The notes under the pieces: model-generated | Databases searched by the model: none | Seen by the model: only the letters and a program-made list of their open reading frames with translations | What the model was told of the DNA's origin: nothing | Shown: positions 45,387 to 57,618 of the stretch, piece by piece | How the letters are laid out: each line of letters starts with the position of its first letter | How positions within the stretch are numbered: the stretch's first letter is position 1 | Position numbers and translations under genes: made by a program | Assembly: GCA_037176845.1 (NCBI GenBank) | Contig: JAYKXP010000024.1 | Span: 558,001-622,000, forward strand | Direction: 5' to 3' | Source: Paramarasmius palmivorus | Lineage: Eukaryota; Basidiomycota; Agaricomycetes; Agaricales; Marasmiaceae | DNA: 64,000 nt

Positions 45387-47194
45387 ATGGCTCGACCGTC
45401 AAGAATTTCGCTGGACGAACCTCTCAGAAGGCATAATTCCTATTCTGACGATGAAGATGTATTAGAAGAGCTGGAGGGTCAGGTTCATGTAGCGACGATT
45501 GAAGAGAAGAAGAGGTTGTGGTGGAAGAATGCTACAGTAAACTCGCTGTTTATTGCCTCGTGGTGTGTACCTACTGTTTCAATTTCGGCCTGCAGGACGT
45601 CGTTGAACGTTCTTCTAAACAGACGCGTATCGCTGTAGGTTTTTCTTCGCCACGATGCTGTCGGTATACAACAAATGGATGTTTTCGGACCAGCACTTGA
45701 AGTTCTCCTACCCCCTGTTCGTCACCACGCTTCATATGATTGTCCAGTTCGCTTTATCTGCAACGGTGATGAGAATATGGCCCAAAAAATTCATGCCGCC
45801 TACAAAACCGACCATTCCTGAGTATGGGTGAGCATTCTTTGTCGGATATTCGGAGGACAATACGTGGCACGTTTAACGTGTTTCCCACTTGTCGCATCGT
45901 CACCATCGTGTACTGGGCTTGCTCACCTATGTTATTTCAAGGAAAAATGCTGCGCCTACTGGTCTTGCGACCAGTCTAGACATTGGACTCTCTAACTTAT
46001 CCCTCAAGACTATATCATTATCCTTCTATAGTAAGACAACAACATTGACAACGTACCGATACTGATGAAGCGCCATAATTAGCTATGTGCAAGTCATCCT
46101 CATTAATATTCGTCCTACTATTCGCATTCCTCTTTCGACTCGAAAAATTCTCATGGAGGCTCATCGGGGTGATTTTTTTGATTTTCTCTGGCGTCCTTCT
46201 CATGGTCGCAACGGAAACGAATTTCGTTTTGGGAGGATTCCTATTGGTGATTAGCGCGAGTGGACTCGGGGGGCTGAGGTGGGCACTCACCCAAATCCTG
46301 CTGAAGAACAAGAAGATGGGATTCAGCAATCCTGTTGCGACAATATTTTGGCTTAGTCCTATGATGGCAGTGACGCTAGGCATACTGAGTGTCATAATTG
46401 AAAGCTGGGGGACTATGTTCAGGAGCGAATTCTTCGATGGTTTTGCGAGGAGTCTACAGACCATGCTACTTCTGATCGCACCTGGGCTCCTCGCATTTTG
46501 CATGGTCTTAAGTGAATTCTAGTACGTGTTCTGTACCTTCAGGGTCTTGGTATCATCGGTTGACAATCCAACAGTATTCTTCATCGCGCCGGAGTAGTCC
46601 CTATGTCCATTGCTGGTATCGCTAAGGAGGTTACCACAATCACCATTAGCGCATGGTTCTTTGGTGATGAGCTCACCCCTTTGAACATCACAGGCGTTGC
46701 CATTACAGTGTGTGGTACGTATGACGAGCCCACGCAAATGATTTCTCACTAATCGATGGTCCTAGGTATCGGGCTATACACATACCATAAATACCGAAAA
46801 TCACTGGAGTCCACTGTACCTCTTGACGGGCATGGAAACCCGACAAGTGAAGAAGACGAGATGGGCCCATTGGTGGCTCGTGGCAGCCACGACTACAACG
46901 TCGAGCTCGACGAAACCGCACATTTGACCCTCGAGCGTACCAGCGAAGAGTCTAATAATGTATGACCGTTTCTTTACGTGATTCAGTTATGTTTTTGTCA
47001 CTGACTACTGTATCACGTCGCAACAGGACAATGACTCGAGAAACGCGCATCTACTCTTCTCCGCCGAGGACGAGCTTGAACCTGGACAGGCAGGTTCCGC
47101 AGATGATTTGAGCGGATCCGTAGATTCCGGTAAAGAGGAACCATCGGGCAATGGGCCTCTCATTCCAGAGGGTGGAAAGGCAGTGTGGACATAG
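45387..47194 (+). CDS. Nucleotide-sugar/triose-phosphate transporter (SLC35C2-like)
   Basis: Golgi/ER membrane transporter of the drug/metabolite superfamily, TPT branch. The acidic cytosolic head (DEPLRRHNSYSDDEDVLEELE) leads to about ten helices: SLFIASWFFFATMLSVYNKWMF, FVTTLHMIVQFALSA, GLATSLDIGLSNLSLKTISLSFYTM, CKSSSLIFVLLFAFLFRLEKF, RLIGVIFLIFSGVLLM, SASGLGGLRWALTQILL, NPVATIFWLSPMMAV, SIAGIAKEVTTITISAWFF and ITVCGIGLYTYHKYRK. The KEVTTI and ALTQ signatures mark SLC35C2 and yeast Ymd8. A 130-residue acidic tail follows. Substrate unknown; a GDP-fucose role has been proposed for the human relative. The first Met at 45333 is in frame, but 45387 starts the conserved part. Confidence 0.88.
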
Positions 47195-47729
47195 GAAAAA
47201 CTGTAATTGGGCTTGTCTATAATTGGCGACTTGAGGCGCGCCCAACAGAGCGAAATTATTATCGAACTGGTTTGTACGTAACAGTCATCACAGCGTGGCA
47301 GCCCTGAAAATGTGACCCGAGGACCAAACGATCCAGCGCGGACTGGACTGATGCAACAGGTGGCCGACGGAGTTGTAAGCAAAACATGTGGAAGAATATG
47401 ATGTAAAAGGGCGAGTAAGCGAGCGAGTTGTTGCTGTTGCTGTACAATGCAGTTACAGTATTTGACCTGAAAACCAGGGAAATGGCCGAGTGACAACAGT
47501 AATAATCCTGAGCCGGGAAATTAATTTTTTAAAATTCCAACTGCCTTTCTTGAAGCCAAAGATCCGATTCGGCGAAATATTTGGAGAGAATAAAGCCAGC
47601 ACACCAACCGGCTTGGAATTGGTGTTTGACTCTCTGATCTGGTTTCTCCCGTGACCTCGAGCAATCGCGACCAGTTTTTTCCATAAAAGCCTTCGTTCCT
47701 CGTCATCCACCATCTCCTCTACTCTCCCG
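47195..47729. other. Intergenic stretch
   Basis: About 535 bp. Open frames on the minus strand here are not supported. The right end is the promoter of the next transcription-factor gene. Confidence 0.4.
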
Positions 47730-49125
47730 ATGGACGACTCTTTCCAATTCATCATAGAATCTCCTCAGCATGCAACTGGGCACAAGAAACGTCCTCGTCT
47801 TGTCACGTCTTGCGACAACTGGTAAGTGGCGTTTCCCCCGTTTGTACCGTACGCGTTATGCTGATCTTTGTTTTTCAGTCGGCTCAAAAAGATAAAATGT
47901 CTTCAGCCTTCACCGGAGGCAAAATGTGAAGCATGCAAGGCTGCAAAGATTCCGTGTCGTTTTCGTGATAGGGAGCGTTACTTTGCTGAGCGAAGTCGTG
48001 CCATTGCGGGTCCGAGTGCATCGTCGAATTATTCTAATGGTCAGAGGTGAGTACTGCGCAGTCCTTTCACCCGGCTCAAATCTTGACCGTCCTATTTTTT
48101 CTTACCCAGATCGGATGGCTCTATGGATGCATTTGCGGTACTACCTTTCCCTTCAGAAACATCGAATTACACTCACAATACGCCACACATAGGCGAGCGG
48201 TATTGTGTCTCCAGATGATAGTGGACGGTATCAACCTTATCCCGCCGATGCGCGCCGTTCAATGGACTATTCCAGGTGACACCTCATCCCGATTCGACCG
48301 CTGCCAGTATGCTAAATCCTATGCGGAACAGAACTGCGACTGCATCGCCCGTCGGCTACAACTCCAATCGCCATAGTATGGGATACAACTCAATGTCCCC
48401 TAGTCCTGCACCCATGATGCAACACACTCGTTCTCCCTCGCAACCTCGTCAGATCCAGCTGTTTAATCCGGATTTCCCCCAATTTCCTAATCACACATAC
48501 ATGGAGACATTCATGCCTTTATTCTTTCAACATTATTCGAGTGAATTCCCCTTCATAATATATGACGACGTAATTGCAGACTACGTTGAGCGTCGCTCTG
48601 CACCCATAATGAATACGATAGCAGCTTTGGCCGTTGGGTGAGTTTCCATCCTTCTTTTGATTGGGCGCTTCGTAACTGATGTCTTTGAAGGCACTGTTCT
48701 ATTCCTGAACTCACCGGTCGTAATCTGACCGGTGTGATCTCAGCCTATGGTGAAAACGCGAGGGTACGTGATTATCACTTCTATTTGGGACCCTTCTCAT
48801 AATCACCTGTCTACAGGGCCAATTAAACACAGTTGGGCACGTAACCAGTGAGGAGAATCTTAGGGCGGTTATGCTCTTTGCTTGGTTCGAATACAAACAG
48901 CAGCGAATAACCGGTGCGTCCCCTGTGAATCATAGACATAATTTGCTACTGACGTACTCCCACACAGGTTTCCGAGATTACTCACATTTAGCATTGAGGA
49001 TGTGTGCGCAGTTAGGCTACACCGCACCAAATGGTGCACTGTTAAACCTCCAAGATACTGAAAGAAGACGTCAAACATCAAAGGGCTTGTTCACTCTCAA
49101 CTATACTCTGTCCCAACGTACGTAA
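47730..49125 (+). CDS. Zn(II)2Cys6 fungal transcription factor
   Basis: DNA-binding nuclear regulator. The start gives a polar head ending RPRLVTSCDN; the first intron lies inside the zinc cluster and splices to C-RLKKIK-C, followed by EAKCEACKAAKIPC, completing C-x2-C-x6-C..C-x2-C-x6-C. Further exons give a Ser/Pro-rich linker, METFMPLFFQHYSSEFPFIIYDD and middle-domain sequence (WFEYKQQRITGFRDYSHLALRMCAQLGY). After RRRQTSKGLFTLNYTLSQRT the frame stops at 49125. Normal relatives run several hundred residues further, so the gene is truncated, degenerate or has more exons in 49126-49800. One proposed intron is only 32 nt, so some joins are uncertain. Confidence 0.7.
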
Positions 49126-50362
49126 CTTGATTGATGACCTATATGCTCCTTGGCTAACTAGTGATGTAGTACGCTAATACAGGCATATCCCATAGGATAT
49201 GTATAATCTTGATCATCATCTCATTCTAATACTTGCACACGATTATTAATTCAATTAATAGCTCTGTACATTTCGCTTCTTCTCATAAGTTCGAGTCAGT
49301 CAGCATCTATAATTCACTCAATATAGGCGCTGGTAGGGTATCCGATGGAGTCGCAAACCGCTGGCGGATGTTTTCACCGGCCTGTGATTCATCATTCCAA
49401 ACAGCTTTCACAGATCAGTCGAACCTTCGAGCCCGCGCGTACAGGTGACTGGATTTATTACTGTTGGCCTGTCTAAGACCTTGACCAACTTGACTACCAG
49501 CTTGCTCGACATGTCAAACCGTTCGTGCCAGGGCCATCTTCCACGTCGTCGATCTTCTGACTGCGATGTCTGTTGCATGTTTGGTTTAGCGTTGTTGGTG
49601 GCACCAGTAAAATTGCCGAAAGATCTCATCATTTTCGTTGTCTATCAATTGTTGGACACTGCCTCGGACCCGTCGCACAAAGTCTTGTGTCCCGCTACAT
49701 GAGACCATCCTGGGATTGCTCTACTATTAGTAGTACTATGACCACCTTGACCACCCTGAAAGCGTAAGTTACGGCTATGGGAAGGTTAAGGCACGGAATC
49801 CTTCCGCCGGGATGCGCCCGCTCGCAACCCGCTCAGAGTTTCGGATTTTGTTGCTTCAGCACTAAATTGAGAGTCTGGACTTCAAATAAGTACTGATGCA
49901 CCGGCGGCCAAGGCTTGTCATAACCTACTTCATCAGTTACTTACAGTACTTGATGGAGTGGCGACAGAAATGGTACATGCAGACGTGCACCTTGTGCATT
50001 TGTTACAGATTCCACGCTGACAATTGGAGTCGCTAGCCGCTCTGACCACTTGAAAGAGGAGCAGCAAGCGGGTTCAAAAGGGAAATTAGGTACCTGCTCG
50101 GTATTTGCTATGGTAGAGAATTTATGTAAATGGGCAGCAAAAACTATATCCTTATTAGGCTAAAGTCGGCAAACAGTTGCAGAGTATCTGAGGACTACCA
50201 GTTCGCACAGTTGTCAATGTCACTTTCAACGCGGATAGGCATGGCCAACGGGCAGCGCTTTTTTCCAGTCCCTTTCTCTTGCACGTTCATCATCTTGCCT
50301 GTTTCCTGGCGAGCCCCAGCCTTTCCAGCAGGATTTCAGGCTAATCGCACTCGGGTTGGCTA
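49126..50362. other. Intergenic or decayed 3' part of the transcription factor
   Basis: About 1.2 kb. Plus-strand fragments (49233-49448 with GAGRVSDGVANRW, and 49445-49702) might be exons of the preceding gene, but none joins in frame to it. AT-rich patches (attattaattcaattaatag) interrupt them. The last 200 bp is the promoter of the DUF6533 gene. Confidence 0.4.
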
Positions 50363-52302
50363 ATGGGGGATGCTACACCATTGACGGAGGAGTCGTACTA
50401 CATAACGGCGTATTTACGTGTCGCTTCAATCGCGATCGCTGCATACAGGTACGGATCCTAAATCGGCGCTGAACATGGCACCCACAGTGATTAACGATCC
50501 TCTCATCTAGTTGTGCGGAAACTGCGCCATCGGTTTGGAAGTTCTATAGGGATCAATGGCGTTCGCACCGTTTGACGTGAGTCTTGACTATGTTTCGGTA
50601 ACATTAACAGTCAACTAATGAATTATACACTCAGGGTTTCCTTCATTCTCCTCGTCCTCATTCAGTTGGTGACTTTGCTCTCGGTACTTTGCACATCTGA
50701 CTAACCTTATTCACAAGATTTACCAGTATATTGGCACTCGCAGTGTCGAACTTCGGATTCTTTTACTCTCGATTCACTGAGGATTTATGCCGCCACTTTT
50801 ACTTGGTACCTCCGGGCTTCAAAGGTTTTGTCTATCTATACTTTCTATTGGAAATCCTGTTCTGATTTGCTTGGGCAGTTCTCCAAGGAATGGTGTCACA
50901 AATGATACTCGGAATTAGGTATGAACTTGGCGTCATATAAGCTACCCAGAATTGTTCAAACCGACACCATAGAGCATGGAACTTATCAACACGGTCAAAG
51001 CGTGTTGGCTGGGGTATATTGGCTATCTACTTTGCGGCATGTGCAGTGAGCAGGCATTTCCTAGCCATTTTCGTCAACTTCTTAAACTCCGTACCCAGGT
51101 CGAATGGGCCACTACTATGTTAAACCGAACCCGTAAGCGCCTCACATCTCCTTCTAGCTTTCATTACATTGACATACAAGCAAGCCCGCAAGGACGATAC
51201 TTTCGTGCGTTTTTCCCATTCAACTTCTATCGGACACGTCATCTGATCTGTGATTAGGGAAAGTATGTTCGACCACGCCTTCATAATCCTGGAAACCATC
51301 ACTTATCATGTCCTTCAGCTGTAGAGCATTCAACGCTGGCTCACTCAGTGCCTGGATATATTACCTGGCAGCGATGGTTTACGATCTTGCGACCACAGTT
51401 ATCTCGGTGTACTATTTACTGAAGCATCAATTTTCGTCGCCTAGTACGATGTAAGAGTTCGTTTCTGACATACCTTACTTGGCTTACATTGCTCTAGACT
51501 GGCGAAGATAACGACAATGTTTGAGTTTTCAATTAATTTACGGAACTATCCTCATTTCCTCTTGCAGGATGCTCTATGATGGAATCGGATACTTTGCCTT
51601 CCTAACAAGTGAGTCTTGCGCATGCAGCTATATCAGTGCAACTGACGTAGTTCTCAGTCATCAACTGTGCAAATCTCCTAATTTTTCGTGCCCAGGCGGA
51701 CTATCAGGTGCGTTAACTCTTCATATTCATAGCTACTGTAGTAATAACCATCACCTAGACTGCTGTGTAAATATACTTGTGTTCGTAGTGCTCATTCCTC
51801 CGAAGCTCACCTTGACCATGTAGCTCTTCTCTTGGATACACCGCGACTTGGATTCTATCGCAACGTTTACTCATTCACCTTCACGGTACGTACTCGGTCT
51901 AGACCTTTATTACCTTGGATTTCCACCTGACCCCTGCTCATAGAGGCATCGCTAGAAAGGCGAGCTGATACCATAGACGCAGCATACACAATCTCGCAAA
52001 CCATTAGCTCAGCTCGTGCCGTGAACCGAGCAATGCGCTCTCAGTTCGAGCCCAAGGGCAGCTTCGCCGACTCCTTACAGCTCACGAGCCCTGATTTCCA
52101 CCTGGACACCTTGGAAGCTGGGATTGCTAATCCGGATGATGTGAATGTGCAGGTTCGGGTTGAAAGAACCGTTACAGTGGAGCGACGACATCGGAAGACA
52201 TACGAGTTGGAAGACTATTCCCGGAATGCGGCTTCGTCCTTGGGAAACGATGACATCGAGTATACAATTTCAGTTGTATCGGCGACGGCAACAAAACGGT
52301 GA
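50363..52302 (+). CDS. DUF6533-type seven-helix membrane protein
   Basis: Integral membrane protein of an Agaricomycete-expanded family, GPCR-like in layout, function unknown. About 12 introns were removed. MGDATPLTEES leads to YITAYLRVASIAIAAYS, then helices SFILLVLIHILALAVSNFGFFY, MVSQMILGIRAW, VGWGILAIYFAACAVEWAT, AGSLSAWIYYLAAMVYDLATTVISVYYLL, YDGIGYFAFLTILSVINCANLL and LGYTATWILSQRLLIHLH. A 5-nt exon, 51258-51262 (GGAAA), is needed to build the conserved GNC before the fifth helix. The C-terminal tail, of about 95 residues, is charged and cytosolic. Ligand and partners are unknown. Confidence 0.82.
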
Positions 52303-53127
52303 TTGTTTCGCGGCTTTGGAGTACTCAGTATACCTCCCTGCATATTGTATATCCCCTATCTTAAGCACGTTTCCCTATTTCTCATACTTTCCTATACCTG
52401 CATCGTCTGCTGTGTTTAACCTATTATAGCCAGTCTGCTGTTGTAACGTGTATCTTGTACAATAATAATTTTCGACGTACAAAAACTTGCAACGGTGAGC
52501 CTCGCGCTAAAATTTAGAGCCAATGACACTTTTGGCCGTAGCTGAAGCACTCAGTCTAATCAGTCATGTACAGACCTTCATGGAGTTGAGATATTTAATG
52601 GAAAGTCAATCCGGCCATCCTTGAGTTAGAGCACACCAAGACGTTCATACAGCAGGCGTCGGCGTGTCACCATGAATGGAAGTCGAGATTGACAAGGCTC
52701 CTAACTTGAAGGAATGGACCAGCCCTGGACTCCTACCAGTATGGGGCTCCTGGGATATCGAGCCTCAGATAGACTGCAGTGGTGTAAAGAAATGTAACAT
52801 CATTCCGACGAATAGCACGGAATGGAAGGAACGGCTAACATATCGAGCTTCATGGGCTGATGAGCGTGAGCGCTGAACGTTGAACGGGCAAAATGTTCCC
52901 CGCAAGATTAAGGGTTTCATGGATCGTGGTAGGTCCGGGTTCCGGCTTGACGCTAAGGACGCGCGCTACTACACTGATTGTGAAGAGTATACAATACAAT
53001 CACTGTCTGATTCGAGAAGATAGTGCCACATTGTGGGGTCTCGATATCTTTGTACCGACCCGTGATCCTAAGACAAATATAAACAGATTTAGTTTCGGAA
53101 CGGTAGTAGAGTAATATTAAACAATCT
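52303..53127. other. Intergenic stretch between convergent genes
   Basis: About 825 bp between the 3' ends of two convergent genes. A 66-codon frame at 52676-52876 has no support. No repeats or RNA genes seen. Confidence 0.4.
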
Positions 53128-54327
53128 TCAATCCCATGGTAAGCTGCCACTAAAGACGGAAGTGCTATCATTCTCTGGGCACCAGTCCATCAATTGACGA
53201 AGTTCCGGTGAAGACGAGTGGTACGGATGAAAACGAGAGAAGGGATTCCGGGCTCTCCGTTTGGAAAGTAGCAATGAATGGCAGCCATATAAATCCATAG
53301 AATAAGGCAAGTAACCGTTCTGTCTCTGGTACCAAGATCAGCCATTGCGGCACATCAAACGCATGTATAACTCACCTCCCCTTCTTGCGCCACCACAGCA
53401 TCCTCATTGTCCAGGTCAACACCAACGTACTTGAATCTGTCAATGGGCCATCTGATGGCAACTCGATGGAGCTCTGTAAACCTTCTGCGTTTCATTTCAT
53501 ATCCTACGACCGTGATCTTTGTTGGATACCGGCCAGTGAATTCCTGGAAGCGGGCAATTGAAAATAACAGGTTCTGGAATGAGTCCAGAGCGTAGTTTTC
53601 TGTTGTTGCGCGTATAGCCTGATTGGAGGAGGTGGTGTGAAAGAGGTTGGCCTGCAAAGCCAACCGGAGATAGGACTCAGCCTCGGTGGTGGTGGAAGAC
53701 CGTCGCGTTTGACCACTGTCAGTAATTGGTGGTTCGTGAATAACGATAGAGTCGTAGAGTTGTTGCTTTACACACCCACTGAATACGACGAGCGAGCTGT
53801 CATCCTCGAGCGACAGCTCTACACTTGAAGGCTGTATTTTAGCTGTAATGCTTACAGTCCAGTCGAACCAACTCACCCTTTAGAAATGTGCTGGAAGAAC
53901 ACTTCCGGACGTCCACCGTTACGTTGGTATGATTCGAGCTGTGAATAAAAATGAGACCGGCGATATCAAGCATGCTTGAGTCGTGAGGGCGTACCGTCCA
54001 GTAGTCCTCATTCAACCTATCGTCAACCCTGGACCCTTGCCATATAGCATGTCCCGGAACAATAATGAGATGCTCCAATAGCTCGGTTTCACCCCGAGGG
54101 ATGGTAGAAAGAATACTGCGAGACCGATTTGTTGGTGAAGGCCACGTCAACCAATACGAGATGTTGAAGAGAACGGATATGAACGTGACAACACCCAAAA
54201 GCAGTATGGCCAAATTTGTGCATCGGGAACGAGTGAGGAGGCTTTCTATTAATTTTCGTCGAGGTAGAGATACATTGCGCCGAAAGGAACGTCGTTTTGG
54301 GTAGAAGGAGACCGGTGCAGGTAACAT
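53128..54327 (-). CDS. DUF218-domain membrane protein
   Basis: Three exons give a type II membrane protein. The head is basic (FYPKRRSFRRNVSLPRRK), the anchor is at residues 38-61 (CTNLAILLLGVVTFISVLFNI). The DUF218 domain follows: HLIIVPGHAIWQGSRVDDRLNEDYW, IFIHSSNHTNVTV, LVVFSGCVKQQL, EAESYLRLALQ, TTENYALDSFQNLLFSIARF, and KITVVGYEMKRRRFTELHRVAI. The last exon reads QNGYLPYSMDLYGCHSLLLSK, PELRQLMDWCP. Fungal members are small ER or Golgi proteins of unknown activity; bacterial DUF218 (SanA/YdcF) proteins act in envelope integrity. The fungal role is not known. Confidence 0.85.
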
Positions 54328-54655
54328 GTGTCGCGACCGTCACTGTCAGAACATTTCACTACATAACGCCCAGCGGGAATTTACACAATGTACAAGAAAA
54401 TTAGTAATTGAAAACACGATGAACATACATTAATTGTACAACTAATACTATGATACCGAAGACTTACAACCCAAGCATACAGTGTCCAGAATCAAAGAAA
54501 AGGAACAGCCGACACATCAAGATCGCGGAAAGTATGTGGAATCCACACAAACAGTTTCGCGGGCGACCCACATCAATCGCGAGTCTCTGGATAAAAAGGC
54601 CCAAAACAGATAGGCGGTCATCGTGCCTTCTCAAGTTTTGTCGGTGTGTCATCAA
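54328..54655. other. Intergenic stretch
   Basis: About 330 bp, AT-rich in its first half (gaaaattagtaattgaaaac). It separates two minus-strand genes, so holds the DUF218 promoter and the end of the next transcript. Confidence 0.4.
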
Positions 54656-57381
54656 CTACGGCTCTGCAAAAAAGCCCAAAAGTCCATCATCTGCCGAGTC
54701 GTTCTGACATGTCTGTAGCCGTATCCTCATCAGCTCGTCCCATACCAGCGTTGGCGCATTCCCCGTTCGTTTGAGGAAGCCCCGTATGTGCTTTAGCCAT
54801 TGCTTGACTTGACGGAACCTTACTTCTGCTCTTTTATCAGACTCTACCCGGAAGGGCGGTAAGGCTTCTTGATACGCCATGAGTGCGATCTGACCGAGCC
54901 AATAAAACGGAAGAGCTAGAAAAATGAAGATGAGCTCCCAAAACCTTCGGTCAGTTTTATAGAAACACTTACCATGCTGCATAAAGAACGGTTCCTCTTC
55001 CCCTGGCGGAATCTTTGGAGGTTCTGGGCAATGCATCCAGCTCTTGAACCAGTTGTGGAGAGAATATTGTGCGACGCAAATCTCCTGGTTGGCTCTGGCA
55101 TCCCGCATAGCAGCTCCTGGAATACTATCGTCTTTCTGCGCCGGATTCTCCAAGAACGCGACAAACAACCGGACCAAAATGGCGTGTATCACGACGAAAT
55201 GGGCAAATGGACTCAGCGGGGGAGGGGTTCCTTCCCAAGAACGCGTTTCCGACATGGCATTCACGAGGGGAATCAAACGAGATCCCACCAAACGAGATCG
55301 CGGAGTACCATATGGCGAAGTTTGCTGTAGAGCAATCCACCATTCGGCGGATGACTTGGCTTCCCATAACGCGTTCTCACAGGGTAGGTCGACAAGCATC
55401 TCATTTGCTTGATACGATGGTGGTAACCCGAAAAAGATCGCCTGACAGCAATCGTGTAGATATGTAAGGAGGATTGCTCTGTGACATTCAAAGGTCAGAC
55501 TTTCAGTGCAGTGTTATATGAATTCCTTCACCGTTTTGCTGTCTCATGGGTAGCCCATTCTCGCCATTGAAGGTCCGGCGGTAGATTGCCTCCATTGTCA
55601 GGACTCCACTCAGAGACCTTGTTCAAGAATCTTGACCGCCTCATCATCTGTAGGGATCGTTGTCAAATCATGGATCCAACGCATGCGCTGCACTCACCAT
55701 AATTAGCATACCTGGGGTCATCGAGTCAATAACGGTCTTCAACATTCTTCATGACGTTGTTCTTCATGACGTTGACTCACCGTGGTACAGGCTGGAGGAC
55801 GCGCGCTGATCCGACCTTTGATGAAACAATCCAACGGTTTGCAGTAAGACTACAGCAAGAATCAAGTTCAATTGATCTGTCAAGCTTCCTGTATCTAGTT
55901 TGGTCTGCAAGGCAACAGTCAGTATTACTCCTCAGGAACACTGTCGCAACACTCACGAATTCGCCAGCGAGATTCTCGCGAGTTGTGGCCAAGGTCTCCG
56001 TAATGAATGCCGCCGCCTGTCGAGTCTTCAGGAACAAAGCTCCACATGCTTGCATCGCCTTCAATAGGAGGGGAGGTCGCCCTTCGTGGCTGAAAGTAGG
56101 AGCGTGGACAATTGGCAAATTCTCTAAGAAAACAGTATAGAAAAGATGCACTGTAGAGGTGGTGAGTCCACTTCAACGAAGCCGATTTGTCTCGATAACT
56201 TACAATAGTGTCTCTGCTCAGCGTCCATTACTTCTTCGTGATTTGTGGATGGAACATGTCTAATATGACTAACTGCTGGCTGAATAGGCGGCAGAGAATG
56301 ACCCATGAGGTCGGAGACGCCGATGCTGTCTTGGAATGGTACGAAATCATTGAAAAAGATGCCGAATGGGAAAAGAGTGGATGTAGGAGGTGTGTAAGTT
56401 GAGCTTTCATATGATGGAGGCGAATCGCCGGCTTGGATGGAATCGAGGTCGGAGAATACATTGCTGAAGAGGGGCTCAAACATGTCTCCATTATACATTG
56501 AAGTAAGGTGTGCGCTAGTTGCTAACTGAGCCTCTGTTTCGGTCTCTGTTCCGGCAGTGGATTGAGGATGATGAGACGAACTGGCCAGCGATGACCTCGA
56601 GTACCCTGCATCACTAGTGGCGGATTGGTCAACTGAGGCGGTTGCATCCGAGAAATTGAGGTCGGAAAGGTGCCTAGGTAGCTCAGAGGGCTCAAGAAGA
56701 GGTGCAGAAGATGGGTTGCTTTCTGGATATCTTGCAGTGCCGTTTCGACGATTTCCTCTCCTACTCGATGGGACATAGATGCAGTCCTTCCCTCTTGACG
56801 CGCACTTGCCACAAGGTGACTGGCGGTCGCATTTGATCTTGGATTCGGTACAAGCGACGCAAGATTTCCGGCGAACTCTGTCATCTCTGTTTCCAAGCAA
56901 CAGATACGGATGAGCGACCAATACAATAGTGTGTGGGATGAGGACGCACTGTTCATTGCACCCTTTCCTATGCCTAGATAGCAAATCGCTTCGCGTGAAT
57001 TGTGCCCCACAGACCTTGGGTTGTTGATGGTGTTAATGTGGAATTTGAACAAACCTATCGGGAAACTCACATCGCATTGGTGAAGTCTTTCATTGGTGTC
57101 TATTCATTTCGGTTCAGTATCGTACCCTGCCCAGATCAAACTAACCTACGGTTTCTTAAATGTCTGTTCAAGTGCGTTGTACGAGTAAACTTTGCCGGAC
57201 AATGAGGACAAAGCTTTGTTTGAGGCAAGACTGGAATGTTTCCGTTGTGGTTCCTCATCTTTGAGAGACTGCCATCCTTCTTTCTGAATTCTAGGGGCTG
57301 ATTTGGAGAAGGAGGACGAGCAACTCTTGCTGTGGTCATCGAAGGTTGAGTTGGGGATTGAGGAACGCTGTCCGAGGACAT
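54656..57381 (-). CDS. Transcription factor with two C2H2 fingers plus Zn2Cys6 cluster and Fungal_trans domain
   Basis: Nuclear regulator with two kinds of DNA-binding domain. Exons give two classical C2H2 fingers, LCPHCPAKFTRTTHLNRHLRNH and QCDVCGAQFTRSDLLSRH, then the zinc cluster KSCVACTESKIKCDRQSPCGKCASRGKDC (C-x2-C-x6-C-x5-C-x2-C-x6-C). A Ser-rich linker follows, then the Fungal_trans region (FYTVFLENLPIVHAPTF, GRPPLLLKAMQACGALFLKT, TRENLAGEF, FVVIHAILVRLFVAFLE, ending in FFAEP). Two finger types in one protein are known in fungi (an AmdX/Klf-like arrangement). At least ten exons. The middle part (55400-55900) was not resolved exon by exon. Confidence 0.85.
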
Positions 57382-57618
57382 CGAGGGCCGGGAAAAGGTT
57401 GTGATCAGGGGCCTGGGAGACTTCCGAGGCTCTGAAATTTCTGATTACTCAGCCAGTTCCAAATTTGCTTGCCGCCGTTTCCGCTTCGCCGCGTAGACGC
57501 GTTGACGGCGAGCAAAGCATATGAAGCAGATTCTTTATTAAGAGTCTTTAACCAGGTCATGGCTCTCGTTTGCAGACTGTCAGGCGCTCTTTCGCCGCAG
57601 CAGAGGCTTCCAAGTTCT
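57382..57618. promoter_or_regulatory. Divergent intergenic region
   Basis: 237 bp between the divergent transcription factor and AIM32-like genes. An in-frame Met upstream of the AIM32 start lies inside it. No TATA box seen. Confidence 0.35.
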
